Below, piece after piece: positions 56,278 through 64,000 of a stretch of DNA of 64,000 nt. Made by a program: the position numbers and the translations under genes. This DNA comes from Gammaproteobacteria bacterium (GTDB lineage Bacteria; Pseudomonadota; Gammaproteobacteria; JAUZRS01): NCBI GenBank assembly GCA_030949385.1, contig JAUZSP010000003.1, positions 124,001 to 188,000 on the forward strand. Direction: 5' to 3'. The notes beneath the pieces were generated by a model. The model was not told the DNA's origin. It searched no databases and saw only the letters and a list, made by a program, of their open reading frames with translations. Numbering within the stretch: position 1 is the first letter of the stretch; each line of letters starts with the position of its first letter.

Positions 56278-57354
56278 ATGATCACCCTAAACGTTGACCT
56301 CGCTGAACGCAGCTACCCCATCTACATCGGCCAAGATCTGCTCGATCAACCGGAGCTGCTGCGCCAGCACATTGTTGGCAACAGCGCCGTCATCGTCAGC
56401 AACACCACCGTCGCACCGCTCTATCTGCATCGGCTGAAACCGGCATTGGACGGTCTCAAAACCACCGAAGTCATTTTGCCCGATGGAGAGGAGTACAAAA
56501 CCCTCGAACAGTTGAACCGCATTTTTGACACTTTGTTAGAAGGCCACTTTGATCGCAACACCACCCTCATCGCCCTTGGTGGCGGTGTGGTAGGCGACAT
56601 GACCGGTTTTGCTGCCGCCACCTATCAACGCGGGGTGCCTTTTATCCAGATCCCCACCACCCTGCTGGCACAAGTGGACTCTTCCGTGGGCGGCAAAACC
56701 GGAGTTAATCATCCGCTGGGTAAAAACATGATCGGGGCGTTTTATCAGCCCAAATGTGTTATTGCCGATACCGCCACCCTCAATACCTTAGAAGATCGCC
56801 AGCTGAGCGCCGGACTGGGCGAGGTAATCAAATACGGACTGATCCGTGACCTTAATTTTTTTCATTGGTTGGAAAACAACATGCAAGCACTGCTGGCACG
56901 CGAGCCAGCAGCACTGGCCTACGCCATTGAACGCTCCTGTCTCGACAAAGCCGAAATCGTCTCTGCCGATGAACGGGAAAGCGGTCAACGAGCCCTACTC
57001 AATTTAGGCCACACCTTTGGCCACGCCATCGAAACCCACAGCGGTTACGGCAACTGGCTGCACGGCGAAGCCGTCTCTGCTGGCATCTGCATGGCGGCGC
57101 GTTTTTCCAAACAGCTTGACGGGCTTACAGAACAAGATGAGAACCGAATTCATACTTTGTTACACGCAGCCAAACTGCCCCTGCTGCCCCCCAACGAAAT
57201 GAGCAGTGAACACTTTTTAGAGCTAATGAAGGTGGATAAAAAAGTCAAAGACGGGGCATTAAGCCTAATCCTAATGCAGAGCCTCGGCCACAGTGTGGTG
57301 AGCCAAGACTACTCCCACGACGCACTGCACACGCTGCTGAAAAGTTACCACTAA
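56278..57354 (+). CDS. aroB: 3-Dehydroquinate synthase AroB
   Basis: A 358-residue NAD- and zinc-dependent enzyme. [60 protein letters not shown], and the metal ligands Glu in LGEVIKYG and His in [11 protein letters not shown] and LHGEAVSAG are present. Follows aroK as usual. Confidence 0.97.
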   Translation: MITLNVDLAERSYPIYIGQDLLDQPELLRQHIVGNSAVIVSNTTVAPLYLHRLKPALDGLKTTEVILPDGEEYKTLEQLNRIFDTLLEGHFDRNTTLIALGGGVVGDMTGFAAATYQRGVPFIQIPTTLLAQVDSSVGGKTGVNHPLGKNMIGAFYQPKCVIADTATLNTLEDRQLSAGLGEVIKYGLIRDLNFFHWLENNMQALLAREPAALAYAIERSCLDKAEIVSADERESGQRALLNLGHTFGHAIETHSGYGNWLHGEAVSAGICMAARFSKQLDGLTEQDENRIHTLLHAAKLPLLPPNEMSSEHFLELMKVDKKVKDGALSLILMQSLGHSVVSQDYSHDALHTLLKSYH

Positions 57355-57426
57355 ACAGATGGCATACACCCTGCTGAATAACACCCAAGCCAAATGCCAC
57401 CCGCGTAAAAAATTGATTATAAATTT

Positions 57427-59103
57427 ATGAGCCTGCCAGCGGTTATAAAAACACAGTTAAACCCCTTGACCTTATCAGCATTGGGGTTACGACAGCAGCC
57501 CTTTTCTACCGTTGAACACGCGGTCGAACTCTATCGCGACAGCGCGCTGGATCTGCAATTTGAGGCTCTATTACAGCACCTGATCTACAGTGAGTTTCTC
57601 CAGATTCAGATTGCTCCCGAAGGTGGAGGTAAATCCTCACTCGCGCTGCGATTATTAGCGCTGGATAAAAAACGCCACCATGTTTTTCTGGTTCGCAGCA
57701 GTAAAAAGCTGGATATGGATCAGATCATCCGCAGTATGCTGCTCAGTATTACCGATGCCCCCCCCACCTCGCGTGCTCAAGGCATAAAACAGCTCAGCCA
57801 ACACATCAAAGATCTGGAAAGCCGCTCCATCTCCGCCATCCTATTAGTAGATGATGCGCATAAATTGAGCACCGCAACGCTTAATAATCTGCTGCAACAC
57901 ATTGATCTGCTCAACAGCCGCAGCAACGGCTACTTGCGGATTTTACTGCTGGCTGAAATCAGCATTGAAAACCTACTTTCTCAGGTTCATTCTCAGCAAA
58001 TTGACGAAGGACGACTCTACAACAGCCAGATTAAAAGCTTTAGTAAACACCAACAAAAAAATCTGATCCAACATCGATTACGGCGCAGCGGTTATCAAAA
58101 TGAAGATTTCCCGTTGACAGAAACCCAACTGCAAACGATCCACAAACAGTCGCAAGGCAACCCACTTAAAGTTCTTGAACTCACCGCTGAGCAGCTGAAT
58201 AACCTCTACACCCCCAAAGCCAGCCTTGAGCGAGTCAAAAGCTGGGGTTTGCACAATCCCTTTATTGCCGTTCCCGCGATCACCTTGATCATCGCCTCTT
58301 TGACCTTCGCTTGGCTTGAACCCAAAGTCTCTCTCTGGTCGGAAATTCAACACAACAGTGCTTTCAAGCAGAAACCACAGCTCAATACAGCAGAAGAGCC
58401 TCCACCTGCCAACGATCTGGAACCGGCTGCCTCCCCTGAAGAAAAGATACTCTTTAGTGCTCTCTCTGCACCCGTAACAGCAGCGCCAACAACGGCTGAA
58501 AAAATAACCCCTATAGACTCACTGGCCTTAGCAGTAGCCCCAGTCAAGACTGCAATAAAAACAGTTCCAATGAAAAGCGTTGCAAAGGAAGTGATTCCAG
58601 TGGAAGTGGCGACGGTGGAAATCCTTCCGGTGGAAATGACTTCTGTTGACATCACACCACTAAAATCAACGCTCGTAAAAAAATCTCCGCTAGAAACAGC
58701 ACCCATAAAAGCCGCGCCTATAGAAACAACTTCCACCCTCCCCCTTCCTGATGCCATTCAGAACAAAATCGAATCAAAAAACTTAACGAACCACTCCGAG
58801 CAACTGCACAATGAATCTTGGTTGCTGCAACAAAACCCGAAACACTACACCTTGCAGATTATGGCCATGCGAAATGAAGCTGCATTTTTAGATGAAGTAC
58901 AACAACTGAATCTGAACAAAAATCAAACCGCACACTATCGCAGCCTAAAAAAAGGCAAAACCTGGTACGCCCTCACCTACGGCAGTTTCACCAGCCTCAC
59001 CGCAGCCAAACACGCCATCAACGACCTACCCGTTTCACTGCAACAAAATCGCCCGTGGATACGCCGCCTCAAAGCCATTCAAAATATGATCAACAACCGT
59101 TAA
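57427..59103 (+). CDS. damX: DamX-like protein: ATPase domain, membrane helix, repeat linker and SPOR domain
   Basis: A 558-residue protein. The AAA/ExeA-type domain (about 25-265) has Walker A (APEGGGKSS) and Walker B (ISAILLVDDAHKL). A transmembrane helix follows (PFIAVPAITLIIASLTFAWL). The long linker (~300-440) carries an imperfect repeat of V-x-x-x-P-V-E/K units (AKEVIPVEVATVEILPVEM). A SPOR domain closes the protein (YTLQIMAMRNEAAFLDEV, TWYALTYGSF). Position after aroB matches damX, which acts at the division septum. The usual dam gene does not follow; dnaG does. Confidence 0.88.
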   Translation: MSLPAVIKTQLNPLTLSALGLRQQPFSTVEHAVELYRDSALDLQFEALLQHLIYSEFLQIQIAPEGGGKSSLALRLLALDKKRHHVFLVRSSKKLDMDQIIRSMLLSITDAPPTSRAQGIKQLSQHIKDLESRSISAILLVDDAHKLSTATLNNLLQHIDLLNSRSNGYLRILLLAEISIENLLSQVHSQQIDEGRLYNSQIKSFSKHQQKNLIQHRLRRSGYQNEDFPLTETQLQTIHKQSQGNPLKVLELTAEQLNNLYTPKASLERVKSWGLHNPFIAVPAITLIIASLTFAWLEPKVSLWSEIQHNSAFKQKPQLNTAEEPPPANDLEPAASPEEKILFSALSAPVTAAPTTAEKITPIDSLALAVAPVKTAIKTVPMKSVAKEVIPVEVATVEILPVEMTSVDITPLKSTLVKKSPLETAPIKAAPIETTSTLPLPDAIQNKIESKNLTNHSEQLHNESWLLQQNPKHYTLQIMAMRNEAAFLDEVQQLNLNKNQTAHYRSLKKGKTWYALTYGSFTSLTAAKHAINDLPVSLQQNRPWIRRLKAIQNMINNR

Positions 59104-59141
59104 ACCCCCCTTTTTACAGACAAGCCTGATAAAATCAGCGC

Positions 59142-60902
59142 ATGTCATCCGGTCGCATACCCCAAACCTTCATAGATCAACTTCTCAGTCGTACCGACAT
59201 TATCGAGTTGATCAGCGGCTACCTGCCACTGAAAAAAGCCGGTAGCAACCACAAAGCCTGTTGTCCGTTTCACGGCGAAAAAACCCCCTCCTTCAGCGTC
59301 AGCTCAAGCAAGCAGTTTTATCACTGTTTTGGCTGCGGTGCCCACGGCTCTGCCATCAGCTTTTTAATGGAGTACGAACAACTTGAGTTTGTCGAAGCCA
59401 TTGAACTGCTGGCGCAAAACGCCCACATGGAGGTGGTGCGAGAGCAGGGACACTCGCCCCGTAAACTCGATGAAACGGATCTCTATGCCCTGCTGGAAAA
59501 ATGCAGCGACTACTATCGCCAGCAACTAAAACAGACCCCCAAAGCCATCGACTATCTCAAACAGCGTGGCCTCAGTGGCCAGATCGCAGCCAAGTTTCAG
59601 CTCGGCTACGCTCCCGATGGCTGGCACACACTGGAACAACTTCTGGGTCAGACAAAACAGCGTGAGCTGCTCAAAAGCGGCATGTTGATTGAAAACGACG
59701 AAAGCCGCATCTACGACCGTTTTCGAGCGCGTATTATGTTTCCGATTCACGACTATCGAGGCCGCGTCATCGCCTTCGGTGGCCGCGTACTCGACGACGG
59801 CACACCCAAATACCTCAACAGCCCCGAAACGCCGCTGTTTCACAAAGGTCGCGAACTTTACGCCCTCTACCACGCACGTAAAAGCGAAAAGCAGCTCCCC
59901 CATATTTTGGTCGTCGAAGGCTATATGGATGTGGTGGCGCTCGCACAACAGGGCATTCACAACGCCGTCGCCACCCTTGGCACCGCCACCAGCGGCGACC
60001 ACATTCAGCGCCTGTTCAAAGCCAGCAGTGAAATCATCTTCTGCTTTGACGGCGACCGCGCCGGTAAACAAGCCGCATGGCGCGCCTTGGAAAACACCTT
60101 GCCTCATCTCAGTGATGGCCGTGAAGCCAAATTCCTCTTTCTGCCCGACGGCGAAGACCCCGACAGTCTGGTGCAGAAAATTGGCCAAGAGGACTTTTTA
60201 GCACAACTTAGCCAAGCCACGCCCTTGGCCGACTACCTGATCAACAGCCTAAAACAGCAGGTGGATCTCGCCAGCATCGCCGGACGCGCCCAACTGGCGG
60301 AACTCTGCACCCCACACATTGGCAACTTGAAAGAAGGCTTCTACAAAACCCTGCTCAAGCAACGCCTCTCAGACCTGATTCAATTGACCGAAAAGCAAGT
60401 CAATCAACAACTGCGTCACAGCGCCGAACACGAACCCGCCCCAGTAACAAAACGCAGCACACCTGAAAACAGCCTGAGCATGACTCCGATTCGTTCGGTC
60501 ATCGCCTTGTTACTGCAACAGCCTGATCTGTTTAATGAAATTGATCCCAAGGCCGCGTTTCTCAAACAAGATATTCCTGGCATTGAACTGCTGGCACAAC
60601 TGCTGAACATCATTCAACAAAGCCCCAATATTCACACCGCCGCCCTGCTGGAACGCTTTCGTGATCAACCCGCCGAACACCATCTGGTACGCCTCTGCCA
60701 ATGGCAGCCCGCCACCTTCAGCGAGGGCGACCCAGAAGAGCTGGAAAACGAAACCGAAGAACTGAATCGGCTCTACTTCCAACACGCTTTGCAACAACTG
60801 CAAACACACTATGAAAAAGAGCGTCTGCAACAGCTTACTCAACAGCAGCAGCCCCTGAGCGCCAGCGAAAAAGAGGAGCTACGCGGTCTGCTGCGCAGCT
60901 AA
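59142..60902 (+). CDS. dnaG: DNA primase DnaG
   Basis: A 586-residue primase. The CHC2 zinc-binding domain shows ACCPFHGEKTPSFSV and YHCFGCGAHG. The TOPRIM core has LVVEGYMDVVALAQQGI with GTATSGDHIQRLF and FCFDGDRAGKQAAWRA. A C-terminal DnaB-interaction domain follows (about 440-586). Normal length. It lies directly behind damX instead of between rpsU and rpoD; no rpoD is in the window. Confidence 0.97.
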   Translation: MSSGRIPQTFIDQLLSRTDIIELISGYLPLKKAGSNHKACCPFHGEKTPSFSVSSSKQFYHCFGCGAHGSAISFLMEYEQLEFVEAIELLAQNAHMEVVREQGHSPRKLDETDLYALLEKCSDYYRQQLKQTPKAIDYLKQRGLSGQIAAKFQLGYAPDGWHTLEQLLGQTKQRELLKSGMLIENDESRIYDRFRARIMFPIHDYRGRVIAFGGRVLDDGTPKYLNSPETPLFHKGRELYALYHARKSEKQLPHILVVEGYMDVVALAQQGIHNAVATLGTATSGDHIQRLFKASSEIIFCFDGDRAGKQAAWRALENTLPHLSDGREAKFLFLPDGEDPDSLVQKIGQEDFLAQLSQATPLADYLINSLKQQVDLASIAGRAQLAELCTPHIGNLKEGFYKTLLKQRLSDLIQLTEKQVNQQLRHSAEHEPAPVTKRSTPENSLSMTPIRSVIALLLQQPDLFNEIDPKAAFLKQDIPGIELLAQLLNIIQQSPNIHTAALLERFRDQPAEHHLVRLCQWQPATFSEGDPEELENETEELNRLYFQHALQQLQTHYEKERLQQLTQQQQPLSASEKEELRGLLRS

Positions 60903-60965
60903 AGTCTGCAATTTGATTTTTTTTGTTCTACAATTGTCGGCTTAATCGGATTTACCCTCCTCGTT

Positions 60966-61030
60966 GAGGAGCGCTGCGACAGGATCATCCTGCCAGGCTC
61001 AACGCAGGACTTACGATCAACGGCGCTCGG
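60966..61030 (+). promoter_or_regulatory. S-adenosylhomocysteine (SAH) riboswitch
   Basis: The leader contains the conserved blocks GAGGAGCGCTGCGAC, GCCAGGCTC and CAACGGCGCTC in the order and spacing of the SAH riboswitch. The 5' GAGCGC-type strand pairs with 3' GCGCTC to close the pseudoknot fold. It lies 18 bases before ahcY, the usual target: binding SAH turns on the hydrolase that removes it. The GGAG ribosome-binding site follows immediately. Confidence 0.9.
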
Positions 61031-61048
61031 TCAATTTGGAGAATGCAG

Positions 61049-62446
61049 ATGAGCAAAGACTACATCGTTGCCGATCTCTCTCAGGCCGAGTGGGGCCATA
61101 AAGAGATCCGTATCGCAGAGACAGAAATGCCCGGTTTGGTGAGTATTCGTGACGAGTACCGCGACAGCCAACCCCTCAAAGGCGCGCGCATTGCGGGCAG
61201 CCTGCACATGACGATTCAGACCGCTGTGCTGATCGAAACCTTGGTTGCCCTCGGTGCCGAAGTGCGTTGGGCCTCGTGCAACATCTTCTCAACTCAAGAT
61301 CACGCCGCCGCCGCCATCGCCGAACAAGGTCTGCCGGTGTTTGCTTACAAAGGCGAAAGCTTGGATGAATATTGGGACTACGCCCACAGGATCATGGAGT
61401 GGCACGACGGTGGTACCCCCAATATGATCCTTGATGACGGCGGTGATGCCACTGTGTTAGTGGATCTGGGTTCACGCGCCGAAAGCGACCTCAGCCTGCT
61501 GGACAACCCCAGCAACGAAGAGGAAATTTCTCTCTTCAACTCGATCAAAAAGAAGCTCACCGAACAGCCCAACTTCTACTCCAACATCAAGCAGAACATC
61601 CAAGGCGTAACGGAAGAGACCACCACCGGCGTGCATCGTCTCTACCAGATGGAAGAAGAAGGCACCCTGCCGTTCCCTGCCATCAACGTCAACGATTCCG
61701 TGACCAAATCCAAATTTGACAACCTCTACGGCTGCCGTGAATCTCTGGTGGACGGCATCAAACGCGCCACCGATGTGATGATCGCCGGTAAAACCGCCGT
61801 AGTATTGGGTTACGGTGATGTGGGCAAAGGCTGCGCGCAATCGTTGCGCGGTTTGGGTGCCACCGTCTGGGTGACAGAGATTGACCCCATCTGCGCGCTG
61901 CAAGCGGCAATGGAAGGCTATCGGGTGGTGAAAATGGACGAGGTGGCCAGCCAAGGCCACATCTTCGTCACCACCACCGGCAACGTCAATGTGATTGACC
62001 ATGACCACATGGCGGCGATGCGCGATCAAGCCATCGTCTGCAACATCGGCCATTTTGATTCCGAAATCAACATCGCCAGCCTGCGTCAGTACCAATGGGA
62101 AAACATCAAACCCCAAGTGGATCACATCATCTTCCCTGACGGAAAGCGGATCATCTTACTGGCCGAAGGTCGTTTGGTGAACTTGGGCTGCGCCACCGGC
62201 CACCCCAGTTTTGTCATGTCCAACTCCTTCACCAACCAAGTGCTGGCACAGATGGAATTATGGAACGACGACGGCAGCAAGTATGAAAACAAAGTTTACG
62301 TGCTGCCCAAACATCTGGATGAAAAAGTCGCTCGTCTGCATCTGTCCAAAATTGATGCCGAACTGACCACCCTCAGTGATGCCCAAGCCGACTACATCAA
62401 CGTTTCGGTAGATGGCCCTTACAAACCCGAGCACTACCGCTACTAA
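61049..62446 (+). CDS. ahcY: Adenosylhomocysteinase (SAH hydrolase)
   Basis: A 465-residue NAD-dependent enzyme splitting SAH into homocysteine and adenosine. Visible are [50 protein letters not shown], the NAD fold [31 protein letters not shown] and the C-terminal [32 protein letters not shown], ending KPEHYRY. The start at 61049 ([10 protein letters not shown]) is seven bases after GGAG; the ATG at 61043 is too close to it. Controlled by the upstream SAH riboswitch and followed by metF. Confidence 0.97.
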   Translation: MSKDYIVADLSQAEWGHKEIRIAETEMPGLVSIRDEYRDSQPLKGARIAGSLHMTIQTAVLIETLVALGAEVRWASCNIFSTQDHAAAAIAEQGLPVFAYKGESLDEYWDYAHRIMEWHDGGTPNMILDDGGDATVLVDLGSRAESDLSLLDNPSNEEEISLFNSIKKKLTEQPNFYSNIKQNIQGVTEETTTGVHRLYQMEEEGTLPFPAINVNDSVTKSKFDNLYGCRESLVDGIKRATDVMIAGKTAVVLGYGDVGKGCAQSLRGLGATVWVTEIDPICALQAAMEGYRVVKMDEVASQGHIFVTTTGNVNVIDHDHMAAMRDQAIVCNIGHFDSEINIASLRQYQWENIKPQVDHIIFPDGKRIILLAEGRLVNLGCATGHPSFVMSNSFTNQVLAQMELWNDDGSKYENKVYVLPKHLDEKVARLHLSKIDAELTTLSDAQADYINVSVDGPYKPEHYRY

Positions 62447-62490
62447 ACATTTGAGGCTGAGGGTCGGACAACGACTCTCTGTTCTAACTC

Positions 62491-63340
62491 ATGCAGAAAC
62501 AACAACACAACAAAACCGTCAGCGTTGAATTTTTCCCCCCCAAAACCGAACAAGGCATGCAAAACCTGCGCAGCGCACGGGCGGCGTTGGCGGAAAACCT
62601 CAAGCCTAATTTCTACTCCGTCACGTTTGGCGCTGGGGGTTCAACCCAAGCCCGCACCTTAGAAACCGTGTTGGAAATTCAACAAAATGGCCTGCAAGCC
62701 GCACCGCACATCTCCTGTGTTGGGGCGAATAAAAGCCAATTGTTAGAGACCTTGCAGCATTATCAAGAGGCCGGCATTCGCCATCTGGTGGCGCTGCGCG
62801 GTGATCTGCCTTCCGGCACCCACGGTTATGGCGATTTGCAATACGCAAATGAATTGGTTGAGTTTATCCGTGCTGAAACCGGCGATCATTTTTTTATCGA
62901 AGTGGCCGCCTACCCCGAAACCCACCCGCAAGCGTTGAACAGCGAAAGCGATTTGCTCAACTTCAAACGTAAAGTGGACGCAGGAGCAAACAGCGCCATC
63001 ACCCAATATTTTTACAACGCCGACGCCTATTTTTACTTTGTCGAACGCTGTGAAAAAATAGGTATACACGTTCCCATTGTGCCTCGGCATTATGCCGATC
63101 ACCAACTACAGCAGTTTGGCGCGTTTCTCCGCCGCCTGCGGCGCTGAAATCCCGCGCTGGATGAGCCAACAACTGCAAACCTACGGCGACGACAGTGACT
63201 CCATTCGCAATTTTGGGCTGGATGTGGTGAGTAAACTCGCGCAAACCTTACTCGACGGTGGCGCACCCGGGCTGCATTTTTACACCATGAACCGCGCCGA
63301 AAGCAGCCTTGCCATTTGGCAACGACTGCAACTGTCGTAA
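62491..63340 (+). pseudogene. metF: 5,10-Methylenetetrahydrofolate reductase MetF, single-base frameshift
   Basis: The first ~197 codons match MetF: VSVEFFPPKTEQGMQNL, SVTFGAGGSTQART, RHLVALRGDLPSG, FIEVAAYPETHPQA, GANSAITQYFYN. After IHVPIVP the frame is lost (RHYADHQLQ...). The other frame gives the expected GIMPITNYSSLARFSAACGAEIPRWM and runs to a normal end at 63340. Deleting one base near 63085 (CCTCGGCATT read as CCTGGCATT) restores a ~282-residue enzyme. ahcY-metF is a common methyl-cycle pair. Either a sequence error or a recent mutation; loss would cause methionine auxotrophy unless another route exists. Confidence 0.9.
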
Positions 63341-63362
63341 CCTTCACAGCCAGCGAAACCTC

Positions 63363-64000
63363 ATGCGCATACCACGAATTTACACAGCAACACCGCTGAG
63401 CCTACAACAGAACCTGTCGCTCTCAGTACAAGCCAGCCGCCATATCACCTCTGTGTTGCGGCTCAAAATCGGCGATCACATCATCTTATTCGATGGCCAA
63501 GGTGGGCAATACCGCGCCCATATTGTGCAATTGGACAAAAGGATCACGGTTGAAACCAGCGACTTTGAGGATCACAGCTGCGAATCACCGTTGCAAATTC
63601 ACCTCGCTCAAGTGATCTCAAAAGGCGACCGCATGGATTACACCCTGCAAAAAAGTGTGGAACTGGGGGTCAGCAGCATTCAGCCGCTCTTCTCTCGACG
63701 CAGCGTGGTGAAACTCAAAGGCAGTCGGCTGGAAAAACGCCAACAACATTGGCAAGAGGTGATCATCAGCGCCTGCGAGCAGTGTGGCCGTAACCGCCTG
63801 CCAGAACTGAAACCCACCCTCAATCTTGAGCAGTGGTTACAGCAAAGCCAAGCGGAAGCAACACACCCACACCTAATCTTAGATCCACAAGCCAGTGAAA
63901 CGCTCTCTCAACGCGAACATCACCCAGAACAGACGCTGTTAATTGGCCCAGAAGGCGGGTTATCAAAAGAAGAAATTCAGTTGGCTCAACAACACAACTT
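63363..64000 (+). CDS. rsmE: 16S rRNA (uracil1498-N3)-methyltransferase RsmE, 3' truncated by window end
   Basis: The frame from the ATG at 63363 is open to the last base (about 212 codons visible of ~245). It shows the PUA-like start MRIPRIYTATPLS, ASRHITSVLRLKIGDHIILFDGQGG, the SPOUT segment ISKGDRMDYTLQKSVELGVSSIQPLFSRRSVVKL, ACEQCGRNRLPEL and the SAM-binding knot LLIGPEGGLSKEEI. It methylates U1498 of 16S rRNA with SAM, so it sits next to SAM-cycle genes. It starts 22 bp after metF. Confidence 0.95.
   Translation, partial: MRIPRIYTATPLSLQQNLSLSVQASRHITSVLRLKIGDHIILFDGQGGQYRAHIVQLDKRITVETSDFEDHSCESPLQIHLAQVISKGDRMDYTLQKSVELGVSSIQPLFSRRSVVKLKGSRLEKRQQHWQEVIISACEQCGRNRLPELKPTLNLEQWLQQSQAEATHPHLILDPQASETLSQREHHPEQTLLIGPEGGLSKEEIQLAQQHN

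Noticed and set aside
58500-58745. Possible CRISPR or tandem DNA array
   Set aside because: The units are short, degenerate and in frame inside a coding linker, with no constant repeat-spacer pattern.
59526-60188. 220-codon minus-strand frame
   Set aside because: Antisense to dnaG, with no signal peptide, ribosome-binding site or recognisable motif.
61472-62125. 217-codon minus-strand frame
   Set aside because: Antisense to ahcY; its His/Val/Asp-rich composition is what the reverse of that gene gives.

Overview
The window looks like chromosome from a sulfur-oxidising gammaproteobacterium, roughly half G+C by eye. The main clues are a type I sulfide:quinone oxidoreductase (10815-12083) with all three catalytic cysteines, the gammaproteobacterial block mrcA / pilMNOPQ-aroK-aroB-damX, yggX, ubiK, sdhE and a short SAH riboswitch before ahcY. 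No rRNA, CRISPR array, transposase or integrase was found. The two tRNAs are Arg(CCG) and Phe(GAA).

Layout. 1-5.1 kb: end of an unknown gene, then a minus-strand sdhCDAB-sdhE operon with an outer-membrane-type protein behind it. 5.3-10.7 kb: a small membrane protein, an AsmA-family protein, a SPOR protein, mutY-yggX and tRNA-Phe. 10.8-15.5 kb: sqr, ribosomal proteins L28/L33, folB-folK, a lipoprotein and mutM. 15.7-18.3 kb: an AT-richer accessory island with a vapB antitoxin, a vapC toxin gene cut by an in-frame stop, and an Eco29kI-like restriction enzyme overlapping its cytosine-5 methylase. 18.3-22.6 kb: a Gld-type ABC cluster (ATPase, permease, GldG-like, DUF4340) and ubiK. 22.6-25.1 kb: a porin-glnK-amtB nitrogen unit behind NtrC-like sites and a sigma-54-type promoter. 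25.2-29.8 kb: a small secreted protein, two tandem paralogous periplasmic binding proteins and a CHASE-type hybrid sensor kinase, probably one signalling unit.

31-38 kb holds the most unusual group: an ATP/ADP-translocase-family transporter, an exported 978-residue dikinase-like protein whose phosphohistidine domain precedes its ATP-grasp domain (the order of alpha-glucan, water dikinases rather than PPDK), and an overlapping exported serine hydrolase. A second serine hydrolase lies convergently downstream. I infer an envelope phosphotransfer system in which the transporter supplies nucleotide to a periplasmic dikinase; this is untested.

38-46 kb: an SLC13 permease with RCK_C domains, moaD-moaE, plsY, tsaD, rpsU-yqeY, hemE and an orphan membrane protein. 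46-64 kb: mrcA, a dihaem cytochrome c with a DUF302 protein, pilMNOPQ-aroK-aroB-damX-dnaG, then riboswitch-ahcY-metF-rsmE (rsmE runs off the end).

Three genes (GldG-like, porin, metF) each carry what looks like a single-base frameshift, and vapC carries a nonsense codon. The frameshifts, two of them in C/G runs, could be assembly errors, phase variation or early gene decay; raw reads would decide.
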